From Bryum argenteum (Eukaryota > Streptophyta > Bryopsida > Bryales > Bryaceae), in NCBI GenBank assembly GCA_037043015.1, contig CM073321.1, positions 3,167,001-3,231,000 of the forward strand: a stretch of DNA of 64,000 nucleotides, given 5' to 3'. Shown here piece after piece: positions 1 to 13,777 of this stretch. The position numbers and the translations under genes are program-made. The notes beneath the pieces are model-generated. The model did not search any database, was not told the DNA's origin, and saw only the letters and a list, made by a program, of their open reading frames with translations. Positions within the stretch are counted from its first letter, which is position 1, and each line of letters begins with the position of its first letter.

Positions 1-646
1 GGGCAAGGTCGTTGATGTGGGGCAATTTTTTTCTAATTTGCTTCAATCCATTGACAAAAATACAGGAAAACAGGTCTATAGTTCGAGATTGACTTGAGAA
101 CTCGCGTATTTTGTATTGAATAGCAGATAGTGCATGCTAACCTATTGTTTACTCTGTATCTTGTTTGATGCGATACCTATTGTTTACTCTGTATCTTGTC
201 TGATGCGATATTTTATGGCTTGAGTGGGGAAGCAGATGGGACAAAGCGCGGCCACCTTCTATTGACAATTTGATTTTGTTAACTTTTGACGAGGTTAGTG
301 GTTCTTAATTTGTTTGCCACTTATTTTGCTCATGCAAAGTTCTATGAACCTGTCTTGATTTTTTTTTCGTTTTCATTTGTATTCGTTTTCATTCGTACTC
401 TAATTATGTTTAATCATATAGTATTGGGTCTCGCTATTTATTGGAACGTATTATGATCTGTACTGGTCATTATTTATCAGCACCTTCAAGGCTATGTTGG
501 CATATTAGGTTGGGTTAAATTGAACTGGTATATTGCAGGCGGAATCTCATGAATTAACGACCCTGGAGGATTTAGCCTTCGACGAATGGGAATATTATTC
601 AATGGTCCAGTCTGTGTTCGCTCGTGCAGCGAAGGATTTGATCTAA
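1..646 (+). CDS. 3' end of an unrecognised spliced host gene (last two exons)
   Basis: Two open stretches join in phase across a good intron. The first runs from position 2 to 73 (24 codons, ends in CAG before a GT donor). The second runs from 539 to 646 after a TATTGCAG acceptor and ends in TAA. The junction is phase 0 on both sides, and both segments look like ordinary protein, ending FARAAKDLI. The 465-bp intron carries T-rich and AT-rich sequence as expected in plants. The product would continue upstream of the window. I do not recognise the family and assign no function. The opening segment (GKVVDVGQFFSNLL) looks amphipathic. Confidence is limited because only 59 residues are visible. 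Confidence 0.5.
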
Positions 647-3600
647 TTGCAGGTTCGCCGTTGGCTTTTACTTGTTTTTGACCTTTGCACGCCTAATTAC
701 ATCACCAAGCATTTTAGGGACCTCAGAGTGAGGCTCCTCTTACCGTTACTTCAGAAACTCTGTACATTGAGCTGATAGCTTATGCAATTTGAATGGATTC
801 TGAAGCCGGTTTGCGGATTATGCAATGGCCAATTCAAATACTCTCGGCATATTGAGAAAGTTTTCACTTCCGGTGAACGATGCCATTTATATACCACGAC
901 GAATTGTAGCCACTTCAAAGTACAATTCCTAGGTAACCCTCGAAAGAGAGACGATTGTAGCCACTGTAAAAGATAATCATCGAAAGAGAGAAACTCGTTT
1001 TGAGTCGTTTTGACCCTGTTCAGGTTCACAGTTACCAAATATAGGTCGTGTGAAGATCGAAGTTTCTGAGGATCGTTGAGGTAATTCATACCTTTCCAAC
1101 GGGGATCAGAGCGATGAGCAGGCTAGAATTGAACCATGAGTAGATGCTATTCTAACGAAGTACAACGTAGGTGGATTGTCAGTGAAGCACTTCGACCCCA
1201 AGTAAAGTGAAGCCTTCCGGCCGAATTTCGGGGCTAAATTTGCAATTCGTGTGCTCTTGGATTCGCAAAGCTTAAGTGGACATCAGAAAAATATTTATTT
1301 GTTTATTTTTTTCTTTTCTCTTCTTTATTTGTACTTCAAGAATAAGAGATTCTTATAAAATTTAAAACATTATTTTAATTTAATAAAACGTCGAAAACAA
1401 AAATGACAAAGTAGTACTTTACATGTAAAACATTATTATAAATTTTTATTTTCTAATTTTTATTTATTTAAAACAATTATAATATGTCGCCAAAGCATGA
1501 TTAACGTATTCCCTTGTATAGGAACTTCTACTTTCTGATTTCTTGTGTCTATACCAAACATACTATATACAAATCATTTGACTATAACTTCTCATTCTCA
1601 TATTTTGAAGTACAAATATCTTCTATTTCATTTACGCGAAATTATTCTAATTTGCTGGACTTAAGTACTCCTTTTACATTTTCAGAATCATATTTGGATT
1701 CAAAATGTTGACACTTCTTTCTAGATTCACATTTATATATTTTATTCTCTTTTTACTTCATTATGATTTTTGTATTCGGTTTAGGATATAACACTGTTTC
1801 GAATTTTGTATCACTCTACTTTTTCAATATGGTGACCACTCATATGGCCCAGGTGCGCAGGCTTAGTGCCTCCATCTTGCGGTTGAGCTAGTTTTGACTG
1901 CTATCATCTTCCTTAAACTTCAATTCTTTTCCTTCCTTCCAACGTTTCTTTTGGGGCTCAATGACGAGTACTTCAATTGTGATCAATCGAGTCTACTATA
2001 TTCTTGCTCACTGCATGAAACCTCAAGGCCGTAGGTTCATATGCAATTACATCATGTTAATTCTCCATTGTGCACAAGTAGCAAACCCTAATGAAGCAAA
2101 CAAAAAAGAAGCAACGTCAGACCAAAAAGAAGTAGCAAGAGAAGGAAGGAGGTAAAGTTCTTTTTAAGAACAATAACAAGTTAAAAACATTCTCCAAGTT
2201 ATTGATGGTTGAGATCTAGGAAATCCAACGATGGAGCCCCATCTAGCCCTAGATGGGGAAATGGGCCACTAAAAATCCTAGTCCAGTTGCTTCCTTGGAG
2301 CAGGATGGTTTGGTGCCAAAACCATGCTACCTAAGGTGAGACGTAGGATGAGTTATGCTTTTGATCGGCTCCAAATGTAGAGACCTTGGGCCGGATTTGA
2401 GAGGTTTGAGCAATGCCATTGATTGAAATTGGAAGACTTTCGGCTGGCTCTCCATTCGGCTCTAAATGTAAACGGGCCCCTTGTCTATTCTGATCTAGGT
2501 CAATAGCATCCAAAATCATACTCTTAGTTCTTACTTTTCAGTTGTGTAAAACAACTCACGGTGTCCACTTTAATGGGCTTGCCATACCAATGGATTAGGT
2601 AGAAGATCTTGATGGCCTAGACAAGATCCCTATTTTAGTCTGAGGGCCGGTTTACATTGTAGTGTAAGAGGCCTGTGGTTGGTCAAGAATGCTTGGCCTA
2701 GACGTTGGTCATATGAGGTGAATAGTGAATGTTCCAGAGAAGAAGTAAAGGCAAGAAAATATTTCTTGAAAGCTCTTGAGCAAGGAATAGTTTAGAAGCT
2801 TAATATGAAGAAGTCCTTCGAAGAAATTCACTTGTGAAGAAAAGTTTACTAAATGTTGAAAATTAACTATCATTTGAAAACCATATTTTCTTACATGAAA
2901 AACTGAATTGTACATGGATGGCAATATAATTTAAGTTCATATCAATTTTCCTATGGAATTGTGCTGCAAATTGTAATTTTTGGTACATTATCACTTTCAA
3001 TTAACAAAATGAACATCACATAGTAATTTATACGAATTTTCTTAAAAATTACCAAATATTTTGTTAAATTTTGACCCATGTAGCTAGGGAATAGATGTTC
3101 CCTTTGGTATTTAGCCCCTTAACACCCTAATGTCCAAGAGAGCCAAAGACGGATCATTTGAGGTCTGGTTGGCTCTTTATTTACTATATTTAGCTTCTAT
3201 GAAATTAAAACCTTTCGCAGGATGTAGAATGTTTGCACACCTTTGTGAAAAGCCGTTTCATGCTTCAAAATTCGTCATACTTAAGGAGATATTCATGGTC
3301 AAAATTTTAAAGCGCTATTTGAAAAGTGCCCAAAACTACCGGAACCGCACTATATGCTTGTTTATTCTCAAAATCTGCCTAAAATATATCAGATCGTACG
3401 AACTTCAAAAATTCACCAAAAATTGAGATTTTACTTTTTTTTTGAAGTTTTGGTTTTTTACTTGGAAATAAGGTTTGAACACATAATCATGTTGTTAGGA
3501 TCTTTTATCCAATCAATCTTCACATGCCATTTTTTTGATCAAAGAAAGGCCTTTGATGTTGAAATTCAACATACAACGGGATACTCGTTATTTTGAGACA

Positions 3601-3740
3601 AAGTGCACACATTGACATGTTGAGATACACACACGAAGGGGAATAAGGAAAAATTTGTTGCAGTATTTGAAAAATACGAAAGTTAAATCCACATGCGAAG
3701 CTTAAAGAAAGAGTTGAAAGGTCCAAAGACAAAGTAATTG
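647..3740. other. AT-rich intergenic sequence, no gene seen
   Basis: No open stretch here has protein-like character. The small overlapping open frames at 751-1089 and 2709-2924 are on opposite strands or are compositionally random. 1300-1800 is very AT-rich. No tRNA box pair, terminal repeat or tandem array was seen. Confidence 0.5.
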
Positions 3741-5276
3741 TGTTGAGAAAACAGCTTCAATTAGGCCCAATCGTCCAATAGAATGTAAAGAAGGTTTAAA
3801 TTAGAATAAATAAATAGATAGGATATGAAATAATAGGACGAAACGGTTTAAGAAATAGAAAGGTAGATCTCTTAAAGTCTTCATACGTACCTTTTTGTCT
3901 TAAGAGAGATAAAAGGTGTGGGATGACAAGTTATTCTTGTCTACACCCTTCTCTCCGTGTATTCCACTTAGAACAATTTTAATATGATTTATAGTTCAAG
4001 CTTTAAGATTGTTTATAGTTGTTTGCTTAAGTGTAACTGCAAATCTGATTAGTCGGGGAGTAATAAGAAGGCGAGTGCCGGAAGCGGACCCTAACAAAGA
4101 ACAATTGAAGCAAGAGGCTTCAATTGGTGATTTCAATATTTAATTGTATAAAGCATTTCCAATTGTTATTAAATTAGTAATATACTTGTAAACTTGATGA
4201 AATGCTTGTGTGAGTATGTAGAATTGTCTAATTGAGTTGCATAAAATGTCAATCATATGAATATCTTGGAATTGAATAAATGATAATATTCATATGTGTA
4301 AGTTGATATGAATAGACAATAGAACATGGTATGAAGAGAAATGGTTGATATAAAATAAGTCGATTAGATTGAAGAGACCACTTGGACATGAAAGAACATA
4401 TCCAAGCGTAAGGAGTCAATTAGTCATCATTATTAAGGTGTACACTTAGTGAAAGAAGAATTAAAATCCTTCACTATATAATTTTTATTCTTAAGGATAG
4501 AGAAGAGTCTAATCTTGAGATAAAGGAATGCTTAGAAGCATTGCCGTTGAATTAGATTTTCTACGAATTAGAAGATAAGGTTGGCCAACAAGATTAAGCA
4601 TTATTGAAGTCTAGCTAGCTTCGAATAGTGAAACAAGCACATACAATAAAAGATATTCTTAAGAGGATCCCTAATTTTCTTGGAAATCAATAGTGTAAGG
4701 CTTGATCAACCTCATATTATTGCCTTATGTTCATTTGACCCCTTCTAATAAGAAATACTATCTCAAGAGTGCTTTGCAGATAGAACTTGGAATGATGAAG
4801 ATAAAAGCGATTTAAGGAACGAATAGGGAAGGACTAAAGCATATCTTGATAAGTCTTTTAACCTTAAGACTCATTGAATTGGAAGAGTGGGATAATAGTG
4901 AAATTGACTTAAAACTTTCAAATGCAGGTTGTCAATTTGACTTAAGACTCTCAAACTACCAAATGTCAATTTAACTATAATCCTCTGTCCATTTGACGAC
5001 TAGTGATAATAAATGCACCCACAGCCATTGTCAATTTGACCAAACCAAAACTTGATAATATGATGTCCAATTGACCAGTGGGTTCACTTAGATATTGAGT
5101 GGTTGTAGAAAGTGACCTAGAGTGTCTTGAGTTGAGTTTAAGATTCAAACTTTACTATTTTTTAGCATATGACATTAGTTGCATTAAAACATTAGACGCA
5201 TAAAACCTTTCATCAAAGATCCTCCACCAGGATTTTATTTGAGATATATTTGTCTTAGATAAAAAACCCGTCTACA
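3741..5276 (+). repeat. 5' LTR of element C
   Basis: The segment begins TGTTGAGAAA and ends GTCTACA (TG...CA ends), immediately before the primer site. At 1536 bp it fits plant Ty3/gypsy LTRs. The right end is set by the primer site. The left end is inferred from the TGTTGAG start and could be wrong, because no second LTR copy is in the window for comparison. Confidence 0.55.
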
Positions 5277-5279
5277 TTT

Positions 5280-5297
5280 TGGTGCCGCTGCTGGGGT
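5280..5297 (+). other. Primer binding site of element C (tRNA-Asp-like)
   Basis: TGGTGCCGCTGCTGGGGT lies three bases after the LTR end. It differs at a few positions from the TGGCGCCGTTGCCGGGGA site that pairs with the 3' end of plant tRNA-Asp in Athila-type elements. Reverse transcription would have been primed here. Confidence 0.65.
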
Positions 5298-5579
5298 AGG
5301 GTCGGCTAACGGCAACTAATATGTTAAAACAAATAATAGTTCATATGTTTTCTTAAACTCAAGAAATATAATAGAAAGAAAAACATAGTCTATCGCGCCA
5401 AAATACTTATAGGCTTTTAAGACACATTAAACTTAACAAGCCTTAGAGAGAGTGAAGGTAGAACAATGGATTTTCTTTAAATTTTGAACTATCTTAAGAA
5501 AGATCAATTTAATTAAATACCACTTAAGATAATTCAACCAAGAACTCTGAAAAAAGAAAAAATTAGTAAAAATTTAAGG

Positions 5580-8489
5580 ATTCATGAATGAAGCATGTTT
5601 CCTTGGGAAATAAATAGAGAGAGGGTCACCGAGTTTTATACGGGACCCTATTTATTTTCCGCATTATATAGAGCTTATAGAGGAGCGTACTTTTGTCAAA
5701 GATTTCAATTAAGAGGAAATCCACCAAAACTATCTAAAAACTTTAAAATTTTATTTTAAAAATTACCTTTAGAAGTTAAGGGAATAGTTTTGAGTAAACT
5801 TTGGAAAGAAGGGAAGAATCACAATAATTTTACAATAGACAAAGGAGAATTATTGCTACCCTTAAAGCTTCAATTTTTGTTTGCCCAATTTGGTAGAATA
5901 AAACACTTTACCCAAAGTCTAATTCCAAAGGGATGTGGTGCATGGAATGGAGCCTTAGCATCACAAAACAAATCTCGACGCTATATATTTGAATACGGCG
6001 TACCAAATCTCAAATGTAGAGTTCTAATATTGGATTTTCTTAATAGTGAAAGACGGAAACCATTGGCTATTCATTATGGATTATTATGTCCATAAATGGA
6101 TATTCCAAATGAATTAATCCAACCTTTTATCCATTTAAGAAAATTATTGGTAATGTATGTAAATACCACAAAAAATTGTAAGGAATTAATACAGTTATTA
6201 GTTCAACATACAGAAGAACTTAAGGGAATTGATAAAAATAATTTCTTTATAGAAACCTTGAAACTCCAATATTAACTATTTAATCGGTTCTAGATAGCCT
6301 TGGAGGAATTGAACAAGAAGGACATTTTCCTACTTTAAGTACTGATTCCTCTTTAAGAAGTGGATATATAAAACTTCAAGAACACCATCTTCAAGTTCAA
6401 GTTCTGGAAGTAGTTTAAATAATCTGCTTCCATTATTTACAAACCCATTTGTAGGCCAAGTAACAATGGCTCAAGAGAGGGTTTTAAATGTGGCTCCCTA
6501 TCCATTGTTTTATGGAATAGTTGGAACAGATCCAGATAGACATGTAGACAGATTTTAGTAGTAGCCAGGGCAGATCAACTACCGGAACCCCTATATTTAA
6601 CCACATTCCCAAGTACTCTAATTGACATAGCCGGTAATTTATACTGCCAATTTTCTGCTGCCCCAGCCACATGGGACGAATTACAAGATGATTTCTTAAG
6701 AAGATTTAGACCTTGATCGTTTGTACGTGGTCTAATTGATAGGATAAGAAACATTAAAACGGGAATGAATGAGGGAATAGATTGTTGCTATACGCGTATG
6801 AACACACTCTTAAGAAGATGGCAAGGGCATCATATGCCAAACGATTTCCTAGTAAGCACCTTTATTGGAGGTGTATACCCAGAAATGTTAAGAATTTATT
6901 TAAGGAAACAAAACCCAGTAGATGTTGCCGCCGCGTATACACTAGCTAAAACTTGGGAAGAAGCTAGGGTCAATCATGATTATGTCCAAATTGAGGATCT
7001 ATCTCTATACCCACCAACTAGGCATCATTCAAGTCATATATATGGGATTGATCCGCAAGGAAAGGATATGTATTCTAGGAGAGGTGAGGAACTCTTAAGA
7101 GTAGAGGCTCCACCTCCAATTTATAATCCCAAACCTTTAGCAATGAAACCTCTAACAATAGATCCGGTAACGGATCCTATTTCATAATTAGAAAAGAAAT
7201 TACATGATCTTACAATTAGGTTCACTCAAGCTAGAAAAAAACGTCCTAAGTCATCAAATTAAAGGACAAATATGTGGTGTACTAATTGTAAAGAACATGG
7301 ACATTTAGCCCATGAATGGCGATCACCTACCGTAGGAAATATTTTTTTTGACGTTAAATGTTGATTGTGTAATGGTAATCACCCAACGGAGAGGTATTGG
7401 AATTTGAAAAAGGCTGTAGCCGCAATAAGTAAGATGCAAAATAATAACAATAGTAATCCCTAAACCAATAGTGTTGAACCTCTTTACAATATTACCTCAA
7501 AACGTCCATTCACACGTCCAAACGATAGACTCCCTTATAAACCAAGAGACGGTGGGACACGGTGGAATAATGCTTCTACCAGTTGGAATAGACCATCATC
7601 AAATGTTAACCCTTGGAAGCCTGGGATGAATAATATTGGTAGAACTTTGGAGTGTTATAATTGCGGGCAATTAGGACATTTTGCAAGAGATTGTCCTGAA
7701 CCTAGGAGAGTAATTGGATACAACTTGTTTTGTAGACAGTGTAAGAAACCTAGTCATTTGGCTGAGGATTGTCTTGCACTAGAACCAGTTAAACAAGTTC
7801 AATTCTCAAACCTCGAAAAATTCAAGAGGTCAATAATGTCTTAAGAACAACCAATTTCTTTGATGATAAGGATTGTCAAATAGTCACAAGGTCCAAAGTA
7901 CGGGAGAGAGGAATTAATCTTGAACCCAATCAAGAAAGTAGCTCTGATACTGATTATAGAAAACCGGTTAAGAGACAATCATCCACTCCTTAAGAATGGT
8001 CGGAATTAAAAAACAATCAAATCATTAATGAACCTTTAATACCGAACACTACACCCAAAGCCGTAGGAGAAAATGACAATACATATCTACCACCAATTAA
8101 AGAAACACCTGGAGAGGTCAATTTAGCGAAGTCTAATAGACTTGAAAATTTGCCGGAGGAAGAACCGTTGAAAGTGTTAAATAAAGAGCAAATGGCTCTT
8201 TTAACACAACCATCATTCTATAAACCACTTAGAAAAATAATTCAGAAAATTATAAGGGAATTTTCCGTACCACTAAAAAGAGAAAACATAATCAAATCAT
8301 GAATCTTATGATAGGAATGAACCCTTATAACATACTCACAAATATGGACAGTAATCAACCCCAGATATCTATAAGGCAATTATTGGCGGTTTCACCCCAA
8401 TGTAGGAGTGAACTTAGCTCCTCGATGGGCAAAAAACGTCCAAAAATAGTTGAGGTACATGATGATTCCATAGATCCTGGTGTACCAAC
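5580..8489 (+). pseudogene. Decayed gag (and start of protease region) of element C
   Basis: Gag packages the element RNA. The capsid-like core is recognisable around 6560-6880 across two frames (a TWDELQDDFLRRFRP-like segment, then MNEGIDCCYTRMNTLLRRW). CCHC zinc knuckles follow: CYNCGQLGHFARDC near 7652 and CRQCKKPSHLAEDC near 7730. Two earlier knuckles around 7270-7400 have lost cysteines. A pre-protease segment (PYNILTNMDSNQPQISIRQLL) follows near 8310, similar in position to the one in element A. Stops and frameshifts interrupt the reading frame at least six times. The copy is cut at 8490 before any protease active site. Confidence 0.65.
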
Positions 8490-10669
8490 TGTAAGCCTAA
8501 ATTCCGGTTGCCCGGTTTTTAAGCCACAAGTTGGCCGTGGACATGGAGTACAATCAATATAGCCTTCCAAGCAACGGACACCCTAGCAAACACTCTAGCC
8601 AAGCATTCCAATCATTCCAACATGAACACGGAACATCTGGAGTGAATTGGGCAGCGCTTCCGCGCTTGATCCCAATTTCCCGATTTTTTAACCTAAATTC
8701 ATAATTTCAGCCCAAAAATGGGCAGCGCTTCCGCACTACCCTTACTCACTGTGCACACTAACATCCAATCATTCAGCAATGCAACAAGGGCACAACCTTC
8801 CCAACAAAACAAACATCAACACACTTTATATCAAAACAAGCAATTTTTGGGCAATGAATTTGCCATTTTGTAAGATAAAGTTCCCAAAAATCTACCGTGT
8901 TCAACCCACACAACTTAGCAAAAAGAACAATGAATAATAGAGCAAAAAGGAAGAAGAGGGGCTCCCTCTGTAATATCACCCTGTCCACCCTCCATATTAT
9001 CACGGAGAGGTGACAGGGCTTCGATGTCGCCCTTTTGCTAGTTCGCTGAATTCCGGCTGCAATTTGCCGGTGTCGTCCTGATGCTACTCGGTGGCAAGAC
9101 CCACGAACTGGATCGCCGTCGGAGTTGCTGGATTGAGGTGCCTCGGTGCCGTGAACTGCTGCTGCCGGTGCCGGATCAACCTCGTCGAAGCCGCATGAAC
9201 TTCTGCCGTTCTTCCGGCTGCCCCTTCCAGCTCGTCGATCTCCTGCGCCGACAGTGCTGCTCTTGTCGTCACGCGATGGTCGTCCCCCCTACACGTGCTG
9301 TCGATCAGCTGCGGTTGCTCCGACTCCGACTGCCTGCTGTCGCTGCCGGATCTCTGCCGGTGTTGACCTCCGATCCCTCACTCCGAACTGATCTTCGATC
9401 ATGTGCTCATGGTCACTGTTGGTGCTGGATCAGCTGGCCGTCGAGCTTCCAGGTTTACCGATCCGCCGTCGTTGGCTATTCCACCACAATCGCCTCGCCG
9501 TTGCCGATGCTGCTCGACGTCCTTCGCTGGTCCTCGTGAACTGGATCGTCGTTGTCGGTGATGATCTGGCTCGGTGGTTGCTGCTCCGTCCTGGCCGTGA
9601 TCGCCTTGCGAACTGGATCGCCGTCGGAACTGTTGGGTCGAGGTGTCTCGGCGCTGTGATCACGACGTCTTGCTTAGGCGCTCCTCGTGCCGGTCCTGGT
9701 CCTGACGATGTGCTGATCCGCCTTACAGCTCGTTCTGGCTGTTGCCGGATTGGCTGCCGGCCGATCCCTGGCCCGATCAGCTTCCTCTGGCCGATGAGCT
9801 TCCGTCGCCGGCTCTCCGACTTCGCACTCCTGCTGGCTTCTGCTCGCCGGCGCGCTGATCCTCCTACGAGCTGTTCGATCGGCGTATGAGCTTCGTCGAC
9901 AGCGAAGTTGCTGATCCTCCTCGTCAATGTGGATTTGCTGATCCTCCTCGTCGATGCGGGGTTGCTGATCCTCCAACCTCGACTGCAGTTGTCACCGTCT
10001 TCTTGTTTGAGTTGCTGTTTAGATGGCGGTTCGGCTTCCTTCAGGCTGATGCTGCTTACAGCCTCTGCGAGTGTCGGCGTCACCGCCGCTCCTGCTCCAA
10101 TCGTCGTCCTGTCAAGTTTGACATTCTCCCTGCAAAACTCTCACACATGCACACTTTCACAAAACACACACAAGAACGTAACCAAAACCAATTCTCCATG
10201 TCAGCGCTGCACACACACTCTCCAAAAAACATACAACCCTAACTCTCTCTAACTCCTTCCTGACCCATTTGACTTAGTTCGATGGAGAACAAGTTTCATC
10301 CGCTTCACCGGATGAATCTTTGCTCATCCAACAATTTCATCCGCATGATTTAACTAAGTTCCTTGATTATTAAATAGGAGGTATTTTAGCAATTACATGT
10401 ACGTGCGCTACATTATGAATACTACTGGAGGCATAAAAAATATCCAAAAATATACCGTAATACATTAACACCAATCAATTTTACAAATTTAGAATAAAGT
10501 AAACCAACGCCAAGGCATTTAGCCAAAACTCCACCCGAGAACATACATTTCCCGGGAATCGAAAGAATTGGCCTAAATGTCCCAATTTAGGGAATTAGAA
10601 TATGAATAACCTAGACTAAAACTTGTAGAGAGCAATTTGCATAAGCGTAAACCGTTTTAGCGGTTCACA
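8490..10669 (-). repeat. 3' LTR of element A
   Basis: On the plus strand the segment begins TGTAAGCCTAAATTCCGG and ends CGGTTCACA. On the minus strand it therefore reads TGTGAACCG...GGCTTACA, about 2180 bp. The start matches the 5' LTR stub at 18829 and the end matches the inverted LTR fragment at 23895. A GC-rich part (9000-10100) contains three direct repeats of a TTGCTGATCCTCC unit at 9908-9980. Open frames in this GC-rich part are on both strands and are not genes. Confidence 0.7.
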
Positions 10670-10880
10670 GGTGTCGGCCATCTGCGGGGCATTTTTGCCT
10701 AAAAATGCAACGGACTCAGGGTCTCGAAGCTCGTAGGCAAATGCTTCCCATTGGGCGTGCACGGTCACATGTGGTACAACTTGCACCGCTTGGCATTTGT
10801 GCTAAAGGGGAAAGGTGTACCATCTAACGTCGCGAGTTGAACGGTGTTGTTTGGACGGACATCCAAAACTTCAAATGGGC

Positions 10881-11876
10881 CTAGCCATATGGCATCGAAT
10901 TTGCTCGGAAATTCCAACCTCGTGGCATCTTGAGCATCACCAAGTCTCCCGGAGCCAAAAATAGCTTCTTATGAAGCTTGTCAAAGGCCAACTTGCGGCG
11001 CCGGGCCATCGTCCCAATATGTTGAGCGCTAAGGCACCGGGTCTCACTCAACCCTTCAAGCATGAGGACCCGATCAAAGATAGAGTCCGAGATAGGAAGT
11101 CTAGCCTTGATCGCTATGCGTAAGGAGGGAAATTTCAATTTCGATGGGTAAAACTGCTTCTATCCCATAAACCAAGGCAAACGGGATTTGCTTCGTGGTG
11201 ACCTTAAACGTGGTCCTATATGCCTACAAAGCGGCATTAAGTTTGGTGTCCCAATTTCGTTTGTTATCATGGATAGTCTTCCTCAAAATCCTTACGATGG
11301 TTCGATTACATTGTTCGGCCAAACCGTTGGTTTGGGGATGGTAAGGGGTGATTTTATGGTGGTCAATCCTGTAAGTCGTGGTACGTTCCATAATGAGATC
11401 ATTCAGAAAGTGGTTGCCCCAGTCGCTAACCAAAACCCGTGGGACCTCGAAACGAGAGAAAACATTCTCAAACAAGAAGAGTGTCGTGGACTTCTTGTTT
11501 GCAACCTTGACCGCTTTGGCCTCTACCCATTTGGTCAAATAATCAATCGCAATTATAATGTATGCCATTTGGCGCGATGAAATGGGGTGCACGGGGCCCA
11601 CATAGTCAATACTATACTTCTCAAAAAGGAGTAAATGTAACAAAGGTTTTAGAGGAAACATCATATGGAGGTCAACCTAGCAAATCGTCGGCATGCGTCA
11701 CACTTGGTCGCGTGCCGGTGGGCGTCGGCAAACATGGTGGGCCAAAAGTACCCGGCTCTGGATTTTTTGGGCCATGAGACGACCCAAAAAATGCCGGCCA
11801 CAAGTGTCACCGTGGCATGCGACAATAATCCGTGACACCTCGGGGTCACTAACACACCCGCGGAGAACCCCGTCAA
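10881..11876 (-). pseudogene. Integrase of element A (frameshifted)
   Basis: Integrase inserts element cDNA into the genome. The zinc-binding end (HATKCDACRRFARL) is near 11700. The core at 11224-11664 shows the three acidic positions in the contexts SIDYVGPVHP, VSDWGNHF and NGLAEQCNR, so the DDE triad is visible. A C-terminal segment at 10881-11138 (KLFLAPGDLVMLKMPRGW) resembles the region before the GPY/F module. The three parts lie in different frames, so it is not translatable as one protein. Confidence 0.8.
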
Positions 11877-12447
11877 TGCCGCGCCGATACAACCGATTTG
11901 CTATAATAGCATAGTGGCGGCTATTGACCCTGATCTTGCGCCGTTCGTTGGTGTGTAGGTGATCCGCGAGTTTTTGAGTGCTCAAAAACTCTGAGATATA
12001 GGTGTCCCCCGTGGGGATCACGGTGATGGAGAAAAGGTTGGCATCGGAAAGCTCATCCTCAATGTCAACCATGCCCATTGATTCGGACAACCGTGAGAGG
12101 TGGTCCGCTTGAAGATGCAAGCGGCCGGGTTTGTATTCCACGGTATAATCTAGCTCCTCTAGGAGCAAAACCCATCGGGCCACACAACCGCTAAGGTCGG
12201 GTTTGTTGACCATGTAGCATAACGCTAAATGGTCGACAAAATATACTACGAGGTTCATAAGTAAATAGTGCCTAAATTTCTTGCCACTAAACACCATGGC
12301 TAAACATTCCCTCTCCGTGGTGGAATAATTCCTCTCCGCGGCGGTCAATTGGCGACTAGCAAATGCCACGGGGCGGTCCTTGCTGTTGGATCCATGTGGT
12401 TGGCACAAAGTAGACCCCACGGCTACCGCCGAGGCATCACAATACAC
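11698..12447 (-). pseudogene. RNase H domain of element A
   Basis: The protein opens with MYCDASAVAVGSTLCQ, the usual DAS motif of Ty3/gypsy RNase H. It continues through [30 protein letters not shown] and LQADHLSRL, all hallmark segments. The end runs into the integrase zinc-binding domain. It overlaps the RT frame by about 25 bp in another phase, so a frameshift separates it from RT. Confidence 0.85.
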
Positions 12448-13480
12448 ATGAAATAGGATGTCTCAATTTGGGGCACCAGACACGGATAGGACGTCAATTT
12501 GGTCTTGAGGGCATCAAAACCCTCTTGACACTCATGGGTCCACTCAAATTTGACCTCCTTCCTTGTGAGGTTGGTCAAGGGTATGGCGGCCGTGGCATAA
12601 TCGGCCATGATGCCCCGATACCACCCAAAATGGCCAAGAGCACGTTGTATGCCATTGACCGAAGTTGGGGGTTTAAGGTTGAGAATAACCTCAACCTTTT
12701 CGGGGTCCGGTTCCTTGCCGGCTTTAGAAACCGCGTAGCCCAATAATACCCCCTTTTGAACCCCGAGGTGAACCTTGGTGGGGTTTAACGAGAGGCAGTT
12801 TTGATGGCATCGCACAATACACTCACGCAGCATTGCGTAGTGATCTAATGCACTTGTTTGGGTGCTTAAGTCGTCAATGAAGACCGACATGCACTTATGG
12901 AGGAGATCAAAAAAGATAGAAGTCATGACCCGTTGGAACGCCGAGGGTGCGTTGCACAAACCGAAGGGCATGACCACATAGATGAAGGTCTCCCAAGGGG
13001 TTGTGAAAACGGTCTTGTGATAATCATCGGGATGGATGGATAGTTGGTTGTATCCCGAGTATCCATCTAGAAAGGTGTAAAGCTCATGTCCCCCCACCTC
13101 ATCCAAGATTTGGTTCACAAATGGAAGGGGGAAATGATCCTTTTGGATGGCTTTGTTTAAACGACGATAGTCGATACACACCCTTATCTTTCCATTTTTC
13201 TTTTTCACAAGCACCATAGAGGACACCCGATCCGTGATTTCCACCGGTTTAATGAACCCGCCTCTAAAAGTTTTTCCAACTTGGCTTTGACCACGAGTTG
13301 GATGCGGGGGTTCACTCTGCGTTCCTTTTGCCGGACCGGTATGGACCCCGGGATTAAGGGGATCGTGTGTTGGGCAATTTCCGGTGGGATACCCTTAAGG
13401 TCTCTATAAGACCACGCGGAAATGTCCCGGAATTCGAGGAAAAGACCCTTGAACCTCTCAAGCTCTTCCGGGGGTAATTA
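12423..13480 (-). pseudogene. Reverse transcriptase of element A
   Basis: Minus-strand protein with the ordered RT motifs: VLVKKKNGKIRVCIDYRRLN, LDGYSGYNQL, MPFGLCNAPSAFQRVM, and FIDD as the catalytic YxDD box. The connection region with GHFGWYR follows. The upstream end (13244-13480) continues in another frame with a VNPRIQLVVKAKLEKLLEAG-type segment, so the start is frameshifted. The catalytic Asp pair is intact. Confidence 0.85.
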
Positions 13481-13777
13481 AACCCCTATTTTGATGGGGC
13501 GGGGCTCTTCGCCCTTTAGAGACACGGCTACATCTACGCAATCGTTGATTGGTACCGTAACCGGGTTGGTGGGACCGTCGTACCAATCACTTGGCACCGC
13601 GGGGTAAATAGGTAAATCGGAACCTACCTCGAAGTTAGTGGAGGTTTTGCGGAAGTGAAGGAGAAGGGGGAGGATCTCCTCCTCATCCATTAGCCCTTCA
13701 AAACCAAAACCTTCGGTTCCGTCGATCTCAAGGTTATACACCACCTCGTATTCCACTTCGTCAACCAAAGTTGTCAT
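13478..13777 (-). pseudogene. Protease-RT linker segment of element A
   Basis: A 99-residue acidic open segment lies between protease and RT. It has no recognisable domain and is interpreted as the polyprotein linker because it has the same strand and order. Frame changes separate it from both neighbours. Confidence 0.4.

Larger units (their letters stand above)
3741..8489 (+). mobile_element. Ty3/gypsy retrotransposon C, 5' part only
   Basis: A 5' LTR (3741-5276), a primer binding site (5280-5297) and a decayed gag with zinc knuckles follow one another in normal order on the plus strand. The element stops at 8490, where the LTR end of element A begins, inside the region just before the protease. 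No RT or integrase of this orientation was seen in the window, so the rest was lost or lies elsewhere. The tRNA-Asp-like primer site is typical of the Athila/Tat side of plant Ty3/gypsy elements. Many stops and frame changes show it is old. Confidence 0.7.

Noticed and set aside
9081-10252. Several overlapping open frames of 100-217 codons on both strands
   Set aside because: They lie in the GC-rich part of the element A LTR, overlap one another on both strands, and are Arg/Ser/Leu-rich without domains.
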